From Breviolum minutum Mf 1.05b.01 (Eukaryota; Sar; Dinophyceae; Suessiales; Symbiodiniaceae): a DNA stretch of 64,000 nt. The DNA lies in the NCBI GenBank assembly GCA_000507305.1, contig DF239021.1:353769-417768 (forward strand). Direction: 5' to 3'. The notes beneath the pieces were generated by a model that was given only the letters and a program-made list of their open reading frames with translations, searched no databases and had not been told where the DNA came from. Positions 1-12,500 of this stretch are shown here, one piece after another. How positions within the stretch are numbered: the stretch's first letter is position 1; every line of letters starts with the position of its first letter. A program made the position numbers and the translations under genes.

Positions 1-114
1 CTTTTCCGGGGGGAGAAGTGATTTTTGATCTTCTTCGAGACATCTGAGAAAATTGGAATGCAAGTCACTTTGGACACATATATGCCTCAATGACCTTGGG
101 AATGGTTGCAATCA

Positions 115-978
115 TCAGTACTTCTTCTTAATGCCAGGCTTCATTCCAGACCGAGAACAAAATTCTGGCTCACACAATTCACCAATCATCACTAGCCAGT
201 ACTCAAACATTGATATTGGTAATTTATAACACAACTGTGGGTCCCACAAGACTCTTGCAGCCCAAATAACGTTGATCACAGGTGCTTGAGGATGACGACT
301 GATTCGAAAGCCCGAGGAGGTCTGAAAGAAGCGAGCATGTGCTCTAGCCAATAGAACAGCAATCCAAAGTCCTACTGGTCCAGCTCCAACCACTGCCACC
401 CGTGTGGGAGGCACCAGAGGTTCCACAGTTGTCACAGGCGTCTTGGGACTTCCACTTTGGAACTTGGGACTAACACTTCCAATGCTCAGCCCAGCTGATG
501 AAGCGTTTCCAGGAGAGGTTTTTTCCATCATCTCACGGTTCCGAAAAGGTGAAGTTGTTGAAGCAACCGGCGGAGGTTGCAGAGCCTCCAATGGCAACAG
601 ACAAGGACCACAAGGACCAGCTCCAGATCTGTCGATTTTGTCGGACATTTTTGCTCCGCTGAAGGTTGGGGAAGATAAGCATGATAAGCTTGGCATGGAA
701 GAGTCTCTCTTGAAAGTTTGGGAAGTTTGGGAAGAGACTTTGGTCTGGGAATCACCGACCAGACGATGCTCTGAAGCATTCCAGGATTTCGAGACCCACA
801 AGTTGCAACCTGTCGCCATCAGTATTGAAGGACTATGACTCGGAGCCCTAGGGTCAGCTGGACCAACTGGACCAACTGGACCCGTCTTTCGGAGCACAGG
901 GCAACTGCCGGATCTTGATAAAAATGATGATCGATATGAGGTTCCATGGCTCCTTTCACGGAGACTCGGCCTTGACAT
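115..978 (-). CDS. FAD/NAD(P)-binding protein, N-terminal part (partial)
   Basis: Open frame of 287 codons starting at an ATG at 978. The first ~190 residues are Ser/Pro/Thr-rich and probably disordered. Near residue 192 there is a classical dinucleotide-binding beta-alpha-beta start, VAVVGAGPVGLW followed by IAVLLARAHAR, which fits the GxGxxG fold of flavin monooxygenases and oxidoreductases. Shortly after it comes SGFRISRHPQAPVINVI. Beyond about position 250 the frame probably runs into an intron (an AAC|GTTATT donor is possible), so the printed C-terminus ending in lysines is unlikely to be real. The catalytic part would lie left of the window. MICAL-like or other FAD-dependent monooxygenases are candidates, but the substrate cannot be told. 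An in-frame stop lies just upstream of the ATG, which supports this start only weakly, because an upstream exon is possible. Confidence 0.5.
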   Translation of the reverse strand: MSRPSLRERSHGTSYRSSFLSRSGSCPVLRKTGPVGPVGPADPRAPSHSPSILMATGCNLWVSKSWNASEHRLVGDSQTKVSSQTSQTFKRDSSMPSLSCLSSPTFSGAKMSDKIDRSGAGPCGPCLLPLEALQPPPVASTTSPFRNREMMEKTSPGNASSAGLSIGSVSPKFQSGSPKTPVTTVEPLVPPTRVAVVGAGPVGLWIAVLLARAHARFFQTSSGFRISRHPQAPVINVIWAARVLWDPQLCYKLPISMFEYWLVMIGELCEPEFCSRSGMKPGIKKKY

Positions 979-2602
979 GTGGTTTCGTTAAGTCAACCGT
1001 TGCAGGCGTCCATTTCAGAAGCATCGACCCAGGCTGGGTAGATTCGGCCGCTGATCCAGGATTCCTTGTTGCTGGATGTATCTTTGCCTTACCTTTGTCA
1101 TTCACAAAATCATCATCGATGGATGTTGTAGTGATGCGTAGTGCTTTTAAATGTTTGCGCCTATCTTTTGCTCATATTCAACAGAAGCCGATGAAACAGA
1201 TTGAAACCATCCACTTCCATGGACAGGGAACATTCATATGTGCGGAACACTTGCTAACTGTCTTAACTTTCTGCTGCACATGTGAACAAAAACAGCTGTT
1301 TTTGCAGCAAATTATTGATGCAGTGTGGAAAATGTCACTCAGTCAATGGTGACCTCCTGTGTCTCCTAACAATGCTAGTGCTTCTGGTGCCAATTCAGTC
1401 TCCAGAGGACTCCGAAATCGAAATGACCTATTTCAATAATGATTTGAATCATACCGTACTATGTAATTAATTGGGCAAAAAGTAATCCTGCATGACACCC
1501 AAAGCGCAAAAACGCAAAGAAAACTCCTACCTGGTCTCCTCGTGCTCTTTGCTTCCGTCCTTAATGAATTGGATGCAAACAATGTTGGACAAATATCCAA
1601 GAAAAATGACCTGGGCTAAGTTTTACCTTCTGAAGGGGACTTTGATCAACAGGGTGTCCATAGAGTTCCAAACTAGGCCTCTTACTGTATATGTGCAGGT
1701 GACATTTCTCAAACACAATGGTCCACTGCGTGTGGCGGACCCATTTTTCCACTTGGATCCACCGACACTCGGAAGTGACAAGGTCGACACATCAACACCA
1801 AACCTGGAGATGTCGGGAGTCAGGGTTTGATGTGACTGGGTTCAAAGTGGATGTACGCACGGGCGCCACTACTTTGGGTACGCAGGAAAACGGAATCTCA
1901 CACCGTCGCCGAATCTCACGCCACAAAGAGCAAACCACAATTGAGCCAGGATGTGATAGATAATTGAAAATCATGAATGTCAATGTCAGAATGCTGGGAG
2001 AAAATTGAGTCACATTGATGGTGCAATAGAAGATTGATGAAATTTTCATCATCCCCGGTTCAATTCCGGAGTGACATGTATCATAATTATTTCTTTGAAA
2101 ATCAAACAAATCACTGTTTTGTTTGGATGTTCCCTATGTGACAACATGATGTCGCAACCGGGTTGTATCTCGTATGTTGCTAAAACGGCAAGGGGACCTG
2201 CATCGAGAGATTCCCAGACGTCACATAGATACCAAGAATCATGGTTAGGAAACTGTTTCTCCTTTCAACTATGGCTATTTTGGGTATTTGTGTTATATAA
2301 ATTTCAGGGGTGTAATGATTCAGGAAGAAAACTCCAGATCCAATGGCCCCTAAATTGTTCAACGCACTGGTCCTTCAATTCATCATGTTAGGAATCATAT
2401 CCCCACGGCGCCGAAACTTATGTGAGCCATTCCATCATCCCTATACCATCCCCATATAATCCCCATGGGTTTTTAAGGGACTTCCTTCATACGGCCGTGT
2501 GGATGTAAATTAATTCATCACCTGAATTGCTGATGGCCAAAAAATTGCAGCCCTAACGTTCCACTTCCTCCCCTCTCCACCGAAAAGGCTTCGAAGAACT
2601 AC
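979..2602. other. no supported gene
   Basis: Only short, compositionally weak frames on both strands. I see no recognisable domain or repeat. A minus frame around 990-1085 reads like low-complexity coding sequence (PATRNPGSAAESTQPGS) and could be another exon of the FAD-binding gene, but no splice sites decide it. Confidence 0.3.
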
Positions 2603-2688
2603 CTGAGTTGGTGGGCTGGGAGTGGTTTGGGGGCTGACATCACAAATTGCATTAAGATACGTATATCCTTTAGCCGAAGTGAAAGAAG
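2603..2688 (-). CDS. candidate internal exon, unknown protein
   Basis: Bounded by a good acceptor (ACCCAG before 2688) and a GTAGTT donor after 2603. One frame reads LLSLRLKDIRILMQF followed by VMSAPKPLPAHQL, an amphipathic helix plus linker, which is more protein-like than the other frames. The strand agrees with the flanking genes. The parent gene is not recognised. Confidence 0.3.
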
Positions 2689-4300
2689 CTGGGTGAAACC
2701 ATGAGATCATGCAAATGGTTGCTGTTCTCTTGAGATAAGTATATAGTATAGAGTCCCGGTTATCTTATTGATTCATATTGAATCATCATAATATATAAAT
2801 AGGAATCCTCTACAAAGTGCCAAAAAAATGCAGCTTGGATCCCATCCAAAACACCCGGAAATGGATGGGAATCTTCTCGTCATCTGAGGCTGAAACTCTC
2901 AGAAACTTCCATGTCCTACCAGGGACTCAGAGCACTCAGCCCTTGCAGAAATGAGACAATAAAAATTGTTTTGACAAAATCGGCTGACCAGTCAATGTGA
3001 TGGTTTTACACTTTTCATACTCTGACAAATTCCTTTTGAACATTTCTCAAAAATGATCCAAGCAATACAAGGATACGAGATGTAAAAATGTGGTGTGAGC
3101 TCCATAAGCATCTTGGTGATTCGATAGTGAGCACTTTACCGCTTCGAATGAGGTTTACCGTATGCATGGTTCCCTCCGTGAGAGATCCGACATTTGAAGC
3201 CCATGACGCAGAAATGCGGAATTTTGCAGATGACCTTTTTAACATCCCTTTTTTGTTGCAGTGCAACTGGCAGAAACCCTTCCCACGGTCATCTTTACAA
3301 TCTTCGGATTGCAAGTCAAAAAAACTGTCAAACGGTACGAAACTCTCAAGAAGTGCCAACGGCTGCACCATTGCAATGCCCCAGCAAGGTGACCTCAAAA
3401 CCAAGCTCAGCCAAGGCCCGAGCTTGGGCGGGGAATGAGGTAGCGATGAAGTTTAACATGTCGGATGCGACACTGATGCAATATCAAGAAATTCATGCAA
3501 AAACATTCTATTACAATTTAAGTTGAACCATGATTTCTATCTACCATCCTGTAAACTAACTTTTTCCAATAGATTTTCCAATGGTGCCATTTGATGTTTG
3601 CAGTGTTTTCTATGGCGGACCTGTATGGCGGACCTGTACATTCAGTGTCAAGTCAAGCGACAGCTGAGGTCAACACCACGGCGAAAACCCCTACGCCTTT
3701 GCTTTGGCCTCAGGGTTCAAGGCTTGCTGATGGTGAGAATCCAGTCGTCGAATTTGTAGTGGTTTTCACTTAGGATTTGGCCAGGATGATTGGATAAATC
3801 TTAGAAAATTTTCAGACCATATCAAGATCGGCCCACCCTTTTCGTTCTACCTATAGTGCATCTATATCAACCCGGAAGTCCCACGCCTTCTTTGCTTTTG
3901 CTTTTCCCTGGCTTTTGACCATCTTTCCCTTCACCTGCCAATCCAAGTGTCTTCACCAAAACTGGAAAGATCAGATCAATCAAGTGGAGCGACGATCTGC
4001 CTTGATCAAGTTGGAACCTTTCTCCTCTTCTTCCTCAGATTCCTCTGCATCATTCATAGCAACCTCCCAACTGAAGAAGTCAGCGTTGAAAAAACCAACC
4101 AACCAACCAACCAAAAGTTTGGTGATACCATGGCTGCGGTGTAAAATATTGTGCCGTGGACCCATGGTAGTATCGGAAGCATGCAGTCAAAAAGTATACT
4201 GTAGCTTTGGAATTTGCCATGTTTGTCCTCTCATTTTAAAAAACTCAACCATCTACCCTCCTGATAAACTATATCACATATCCCCATCCTCGCCGGCACT

Positions 4301-4923
4301 TTAGAGTCCATGATTCTTCGGAATTTCCATATTGTTTACCGATATCAGTGGACTATGTGGTGTTTTTTCTCGTTCCAAAAACGGGTATCCGGGTATCCTC
4401 CGTAAACACCTCAACATCTCCACCCTCAATCTGCATGGCTTCCTCACTTCGTCTTCCTTGGGCACCACGAGGGGGACGACTGACTCAGCAGCAACCTCCG
4501 GTTTCCCCAATTCAGAGGCTAAGCATCCCAACTCTTTGATGGAAGAACCACCTGCAAAATCACAGGAATTTTCATCACTGATGATCTATTTTTTTGTTCG
4601 TTAAGGCTTAAGGGGTATACCATCCGGAATACCTTTTGTCCAAGGCGGGAAAAAAAGAGTTTTAAGCTTCTTTCAGTCTGCATTCGGAAAGTTTGACCAA
4701 GTTGAGCATGGCAAATCAAAAAAACTTTTTTTGAGAGAAGAGTAAAAACACCTTCAACAAGCAGGATACGCAACACGTCCTCTTTTCTTCCCAAGCCTTC
4801 CTGGTTTGAACGCCTTGCTGCGTCATGCTTGTCACGCGCGAAAGTGTCCCAACTCTGTGGGAACAACCACTTTTTACGCTTCCCAAGAGGAAGCACTGGT
4901 GATAAGGGTATAGCAGTGATCAC
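4301..4923 (-). CDS. candidate exons of an unknown gene
   Basis: Two minus frames look like real coding sequence. About 4745-4910 contains DTFARDKHDAARRSNQEGLG and then KEDVLRILLVEGVFTLL. About 4380-4520 contains LGKPEVAAESVVPLVVPKED and then VRKPCRLRVEMLR. Charged and hydrophobic residues alternate as in globular proteins, unlike the plus-strand readings. No domain is recognised and the exon edges are not fixed. They could belong to the same gene as the 2.6 kb exon. Confidence 0.3.
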
Positions 4924-5090
4924 CTGCCTCTAATCTTCTGGTCTCATCATCTTTGACATAAGCTAAAATTGAATCCTAGATGTTGATGCCGCTGGATGGG
5001 AAAAGATATGGCTTTAGACTTTGGACTGCTGACATCACGGTAAGAATAGAATGTTGAATGAAATGTTGAGATGGAACACAATGATTGACT

Positions 5091-5184
5091 AGTTGGTGGT
5101 TTCAACCCATTTGAAAAATATGATTATTTTCCCCGGTAAGTTGCCGGTAAGGGTGAAAATAAAAAACCTTTGAAACCACCAGCT
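5091..5184. mobile_element. short inverted-repeat element, TTGGTGGTTT family (copy 1)
   Basis: Left arm 5091-5105 (AGTTGGTGGTTTCAA) and right arm 5169-5184 are inverted repeats matching at 14 of 15 positions. The ~65 bp core is A/T-rich and contains TTTTCCCC. The same arms and core order recur at 34.7 kb and, more loosely, at 55.2 kb, which makes this a dispersed MITE-like family rather than a chance hairpin. Confidence 0.6.
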
Positions 5185-6073
5185 AGGTGAGTTTAAAATT
5201 TGACTGGCCAAGTTCCATGCAGCTATGACAGTACTGATCATCTGCGGAGCAACGACTCTGCACGATCAAGCGATTTCATCTTGGCAACACCTAATGATAC
5301 AAACAAACTTCAACATTAAGTCACTAAGAGTTGAGTTCTCTTTAAAAGACATTCCAAAAAAGATCAAATCGCTTGGGCCCCAGTACAGCTCAACTTCCCA
5401 AGCCAGAGTGTCAAAGGCTCCACTTGAGGGAATCCTGTAATTATTTTTCGGTGCGAAGCAGGTTTGGCCCTGAAACCATCTACTTGTCCAACAGGCATCG
5501 CTTTGGAATTTTGGGGATGACTATCTTCGCCATGGCCAATCCTGCTGCGATGCTATGCGAATTGATTCCAGCTACACAGTGGTGGCTGCTAAGCTAGCGT
5601 CCTTTGGCCTGCAGGCTTCGACGCGGTCATCTGAAGGCTAGATCATGAATCCATACAAAGTTGACACGGTGGATGTGTTTTCTAGAGACGCACTAGATCA
5701 GCAGGTCATAACATGTCACAACGTCATCAACAAGGATGAGGTTCTGAATCATCAACAGAAAGTCTGAATCATTTTGGAAACACATGTTTCAATCTTACAG
5801 TTTCAGCATACTGTGTGACTGTACCATATGATATATGGGTAGATCATATCTTCCAGCAAATTCAGTATCCAGTGTTCAGTCAACTAACTCCCTCTTCCCC
5901 GCGCCTGGTTTTTCACCCCATTGATCTTTCCGTTGACCCACTCTGGGTCTCCGAGATAAGTTCCACCTCAAAAAGAACCCGAGCGATAGCACTCCCCCCG
6001 CGGAACAGATATAGATGGAATAGCCATGAAGAGCCTGTTTCAATCGGTTCTTTGAAGTTTGAAGTGCAATGAT

Positions 6074-6367
6074 TCACTGGAAAAAAACATGGTTGTTCCA
6101 AACATCCCCCTTTTTCCATGATCCTTTCAGATGGTCAAGTTGCCCTTCCAGGAAAAAATCTCTACACCCATGGCTACTGAATATTTTCTCAACATGTACC
6201 AAAGCTGTGATTTGAAACTGGTACCCCAAATTTGGAGGAAAATCTTTTCCAAACCTTCCTTTGTCATTATCCCCAACCGCATTGAGCATGCCACTGATCA
6301 AATCTGCATGACCTGGAAGTGTGACCTCATCGGCTAATCCGTGAACAAGTTGATCAAATGGCACCAT
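6074..6367 (-). CDS. candidate exon(s), unknown protein
   Basis: A 97-codon minus frame with protein-like composition includes FDQLVHGLADEVTLPGHADL and ISGMLNAVGDNDKGRFGKD. It lies 3' of the last placed phosphoglycerate mutase exon, so it could be the 3' part of that gene or the next gene. It does not match the usual mutase C-terminus. A competing minus frame over 6130-6240 is also open. Confidence 0.3.
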   Translation of the reverse strand: MVPFDQLVHGLADEVTLPGHADLISGMLNAVGDNDKGRFGKDFPPNLGYQFQITALVHVEKIFSSHGCRDFFLEGQLDHLKGSWKKGDVWNNHVFFQ

Positions 6368-6599
6368 TCATGAAGACTGGGAAACTGACTGGCTTCAGGT
6401 GACGGTTTAGTCTATACACCAACGGTACCTCAAAATCAGGATCTCTTCACATCTCCCAACGAACCCGATGTTCCATTCGCAAGCGGGAAAAGAGATGCCA
6501 TCTTTTTTAGAAATCAATGAAATTCAAAACTCAAGCCCCAAAAGAATGGCCCATTGGATTGCAAAAAAAAACATGTGCAATTTCGAACTTAACAAAATC

Positions 6600-9500
6600 G
6601 GGGGCACCCCTGTGGGGATGTTCAGGCCCACGATCTTGTCCTCTGACAACAACAAATTTTCCATCACATCATCACGCGTGGACCAGGATGTGCATGGAAC
6701 ACCTATGCCTAAGGGATGCTAAGGTTGCTCATTATGTTTTGATGATGTTGTGTTACCATACAAAAAAATGCAAGGCACATATCAAATATCTTTAATACTG
6801 CAGAATGTTGTAGAATATTGAATCTCTACACAATCAAAAACAGTTGCCATCAATGTGATTTTTGTCATCGGATACATCTCATTGCCAATCACTTCTTTCA
6901 TGGTGATTTTCCCACGACAGAGACATGCATCGCTTGGAGTACGAATCCACTCGAAAGCCAGCCGACCCGAATGGACTCAGAATCGTCTATCCTTTTTGGT
7001 TAGCAAATTTTATGACCGGAACGGTTCCAAAACGTGGTGACAGCCCGCCAGTCTGTCAATTCTGTCATATTCTGTCATATTCTGTCCAGCATTCTGATTT
7101 TAACCCAGATATTTTATGATATGGCAATTTTGGAGCAATAGCAGGATAGGATTGGTACCATCTTGGACATGGATATAAGTCAATAGGAAACACCTTTTGT
7201 CATCAAAACATGCATAAACTCTGTGGAAATAATCGTGTGAGCAGCAGTTGCAATGCTCTTGAATGGTTCCATGTCTTGCATTCACATTTTGAATCTGTTG
7301 TACTACATTGTGCTATTGTAAACCGGTTCAGTTCAACATCCCGAATATTCCTATTACGTTCTCAGAACACTGGTACAGTACCACAGAGATAGGACATCTT
7401 CACACCATGCAACCATCGCTGTGACCTCAACATTGGGGCTTAAGAAAACTGTGCTGGAGCATCAATTTGAGCCATGCCCACTGATTTCCACATTTTCAGT
7501 TTTTGACAGTCCTCTGGTACATTGTCCAAGATCTTGACCAGCGCTCGCAAGGAGTTTCCATGCGCTGCAATCAGCACCTCCATATCCAAGTTTGTGCCAT
7601 CTAAAGCTTTGAGAAACATACAACGACGCAACTAAGCTCAAAAATTCCAAACCGGGAGAAACGCCTTTCAAATTGAAAAAAAAGAAAGAGACAGATGACC
7701 AAACAGAAGAAGTTTCACGTCGGAACATGATCCTCCACCGGTCGCAGTTTTACAGGCGCAGACACAAAGTACAAATTCTATATATATATATATTGTATCA
7801 AGTCGCCGGGAAGTTGTGCGGAATTTCGTTGCAGGTTGGGAGACGGTCGAGGTCGGCCGGCGCCGGACTCAGAAAAGTTTGCCAACGCTCCATTCAAGCG
7901 TTATGCAATGCACAACATCCAGTATACATCCAGTACACCGCTCATGCAACTGTTTTACAAGCTACTGCAGCTTTCTGACACTGGGGTGAAATCGCGCCTG
8001 GTGAGAGTGGTGATCTTAATAAAACCTGGCCTACCCGGCCGTCTTACCTCGTGAGGCCTCACCCGCTCTATTGTGCCATACCAAAGTTGGCGTCCGTCTT
8101 TGTCCTCAAAGATTGCTTGTCCAAAGTGGGGGGGCTTCCCCTTACGCGAAACCACCAAAAATTGGTGACCACAAAACTTAGGGCTTAAAGTCCGGACGAG
8201 AGCTGACCTCGGCTGACCTAGGCTGGGCGGGGGAATTCCCTGCACGCAACCTCCTGGTACAATGCATTATATTCTAAAACCATAAGGTCATATGCATTTT
8301 CAGGCGCACAAAAATGATATGCTTGACAACCTTTTGGTTGGCAGGCTCCCAAAATCTTAACTGTCACAACCCCTTCAACACCTTCTTGCCCTTTCGTAGT
8401 TCAGGAGCGATACTTTGCCTATGGCACGCAAAGGATGTGGTGTTGCCCTTTCCATTGGTCTGGCATTGACTTGAACAAGTATCGTGTGTTGTCCATCAAA
8501 TCCATGATAGACCGTAAGTCCATCCAAAAATTAATGGAAAAATTCTGGTGGAGTCGAATAGTGTACTTGGGCTTGACAGGCAAAGCTACCATGCCATACC
8601 CTGGATCATGGTCTTCTCATATCAACAAAAAATAGAAATGAACTTTGAATCAGGAAGCCACTTATCTCCCAGCCAAAAAACCTTCAAAGGCACAGCTTAG
8701 TGCATTTCCAAATCTTTCCAGTCTTAATTCTGCCCGCCAAAAAAATGTTTTTTGTTATTTTGGGATGGTTTGCACATATCGTAGAAATTATTTTGGAATG
8801 CATAATATATGACATTCAAAGTTGTTTCTTTTAAAAGATATTTGAGGGAGTCACACACCCACAAAATATGTTGCATGAAAAGGAAAAATAATTTTTTTTC
8901 AGGGGGACGTTCGCGAATACCCAACAGAGGTCGAAACAATCGCAAAATACCCACTACCTCCAACAGCAAGAATAGATTGGAGGGGAAAAAACAACAAGAA
9001 CAAAATATATCCATAAACCCTTGAAAAAATTGTTGAGTGTGATTGAAAACCTTACCAATACCAACACCTGGGCATGTGTGGAGGTATCAAAATGATTTTT
9101 GGGGGCTTGACATGTAGAATACCTGTCAAACATTGTGAAACTAATTATTGTAAAGTAAACAGCCCCACACAAACTCATCACCCCCGATTTTTTCTGGGTT
9201 TAGAAAACTATATTTGGGGGGGNNNNNNNNNNNNNNNNNNNNNNNNNNNNNNNNNNNNNNNNNNNNNNNNNNNNNNNNNNNNNNNNNNNNNNNNNNNNNN
9301 NNNNNNNNNNNNNNNNNNNNNNNNNNNNNNNNNNNNNNNNNNNNNNNNNNNNNNNNNNNNNNNNNNNNNNNNNNNNNNNNNNNNNNNNNNNNNNNNNNNN
9401 NNNNNNNNNNNNNNNNNNNNNNNNNNNNNNNNNNNNNNNNNNNNNNNNNNNNNGGGGGGGGGGGGTGACAGGTACAATAGCAGTGAAAATAATCATTGAA

Positions 9501-12500
9501 CAGTTCTGGCAATTGCCCTCACCACCCCCAATCCTTTGGTCGAAGAATTTTTTGGGGGAGAGGGTGACATGTAGCATACCATAGCATACCTGTCAAATAA
9601 TATTGAAAATTAAACAAATCACACAACAAATCATACAACAAGATACAACAAGATGCAACAATTCCAAGGAAAAACCGTTGCAGCTGCACCACAAACTCTG
9701 GCAACTACCTTTAAATATCTTCTTGTGTTTCTTGTTTTTTTGGGGGGTGTGGGTATTAATTGAAAGGTAAACAGTCATCCAACCAAAGGACCTCCTCTAC
9801 GTCACGAACTGTGTCCTGTGTCATCTAAACATGTTTCAAAAAAATTACACACCAGGCCCCTAAGAAGTCTATGTTTGAAATAATATGAAACAATTGTGAA
9901 TTTCAACATTTCGTAATTTCAACGCAACAAACCTCCAAGCCCCTGATGCAGCAAAGGTGCCAGACATCGGGGGACCCAGAGGTATCTTCATGTTTTGATC
10001 TAATTTTTTCCAGATACTCCCCTGACATGTCAAAACGTTCCTCTGATAAGTATGTCTGACCCCCAAGAAATATGTGTTTGCATTCAACTTACTGAGTTCC
10101 CCCGCCTGGCAGGAGTCCAAAACAAAAAAATATCACTTTGAAAAAAAACATATTTCAGGACCTGAACCCCCGCACAAAAAAACATGATTAAGATATGGTG
10201 TATCAAAAACAAAAAAACTAGCATGTCATTCCCACTTTGAATCATGGCCTGTTTTTAAACAAATGAACTTTGAATGAGGAAGCCACTGGCCACCCCTCAC
10301 AAAAAACCCATACCAAGGCCCAGCTGAGTGCAAAAAACTGCCCAGCCTGAAGAAGGGAAGAACACGGTCTATGGTTAGCGCCAAGGACCTGGCTCGAGGC
10401 CCACAGGATCCAAAGGTTCAACACATCGAACCGCCCGGCCATTATAAAATTCAACTTTTAATAGCTTCCCATTCCCCAAGGTTCGAAAAAATATCTGAGT
10501 ACAATATAAGATGTATGTGTAGAATTGTGTAGACATCATGTTACATAAGCCATATAAACCAAGTATAATCATATATCATATATACGTACAACATTGTAGG
10601 TATCAATAGAAAAAGATGCAACAAACTATAACTATAGCAGGTCCATCTGTTTGTCAGTCTGGAAGATCACCGGAATCAGAACCCCCCCCGAAACAGGTCG
10701 AGGCCAACTCCGATAAAGGCAACTTCTTCTTTGGAATGTCCTTATACTTGGGATCCTCAGCTCACCCTCCCCCGTTTTGAAGTGGTGATTTATTTAGACG
10801 ATTTGAGACTTGACGGGACGTTGGGGAAATCCAATGTTGGGTGAAAATTACGGTACTACGGATTCTTAGGAGTATATAAATAGTTGATTCTAGATTGATT
10901 AATGGCTATGGATGATTCAATGATGATTATATATAGAGGATGCTAAATGATCAAAGTGGATCAATCACTGGAAGATATCTTCATGGTTTCTAAGCTGACA
11001 CCAAGGCGTGACCTGTTCCATCACACGTCATTCAAGTCTCTTCGCTTCGCTGAGTCTGCCACCAATTTTGGATGGTATGGATTGTCGTCCTGTCGTGAGA
11101 CTGCATTTGCCGTGATTTGCAGCATCAAATTTCAAAGTTAGATCGCTTAAAATACCTTAAAATCCTTGTCTCTACAGCAACAAAACCTTCAAAGGTTTCA
11201 CCCTCCAAAATCACCCTTTGACATGAATCGTTCAACATCCCACCGCCCACCCCCCCGGTGTTTCATGGTAATGAATCTCACCTTGATGGGAGGAGGCGGA
11301 ACGGCATAAGAACGACGCCATTGAGTCACCTGGTTTTTTTCGTAGCTTCAGCAGCTTCCACCGGACCGACAAGGTGGCCAGAGTTGAAAACTTTCCACAT
11401 CCCAACATGCTCAAAAAAAAAAACAGCTTTTCAAAACAACCCGGGCCCCACCTTTTCTTCACCATACTTGTTGGTGGTCTCTGCCTTGTTCAAGCCTTGC
11501 AAGTCTCCATACCTTTCGGCTGCTCTCATCCATCCATCCAATCCAATCCAATCCAATCCATCCAATCCTGAAAAAATGTATTGTTTTCTTATGGACAACT
11601 TTGCAAGGCTTGAGATTGTACTCAAGAGTAGATGAAGGACTTGTGGAATATTCATATCCAGTGTATTTTGCACGTCAGCACACTATTGGACACCACAGCA
11701 AACACAAGGTATGATAATGTATCATAATTGTATTTTCACACCGTCCATCCATCCAGTCAACCATCCATCCAAGATCCACTAGCACCAGCAACCAAACCAG
11801 CTAGACAAACCTTTTCCGGACAACGACCCCCCACGACCAACATCGACCAGCGCACATGCGTTCATTCAATTTCCAACTCTTCGTCACAGGGATCCATAAG
11901 GCATCCAGTTCCTCCAAAGCTAAGTTTAAAGTCTTGATTGCCCGCTTCTGATAAGAAGTGAAAGCAAGGTCCAAACCTCAGAAGTTGTCACCGTTTGGAA
12001 GTCACGAAGTCTCCTCCTTGAGGTTGGTAGTTTTTTTTCCAACAGTTCTGGTTGGTGATTTGTGTTGGTTGCTTGAGGTTAAGGGATCTATCTGAAACAA
12101 CCGAGCGAAAAATGAACTGGACGAAAATGAACTCTGTGAAAACCCTTGAGGTGACAACTCAAATTAGCTTCATGCATCAGCCTGAAACAAACGACACGGG
12201 AAAAACATGACAAGACTTGGATCATGTCCATCAACAGATTCATCAAGCTTTTTCAATTTGGAAAAATATAGCCCAAACCACTGACTTGTCACTGACTTGG
12301 CAAGGGCGATTCTCATGCAACATCATGACATGTCTTTAAGCAACAACTGTCAGACTGTCAGATGGCCTGCCAGCATTCACAGCTTCCTGGGCACCTTTCT
12401 CGGAGACATCCACATCGACCCAGCCTTCAACGGCGAACTCATGGAACTGCTGTGCTGCTATATGGATGTTTCCGAAAATAGGGAAACACCCCAAAATGGA

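Noticed and set aside
404..838. Plus-strand frame of 144 codons opposite the FAD-motif frame
   Set aside because: Antisense shadow; the minus frame carries a recognisable GxGxxG motif.
7462..7728. Minus frame shifted relative to the mutase exon ([14 protein letters not shown]...)
   Set aside because: The other minus frame contains the conserved [10 protein letters not shown] motif; this one is a shadow.
9074..9577. Several open frames across the N run
   Set aside because: They consist of unknown bases; the frames are artefacts of the gap.
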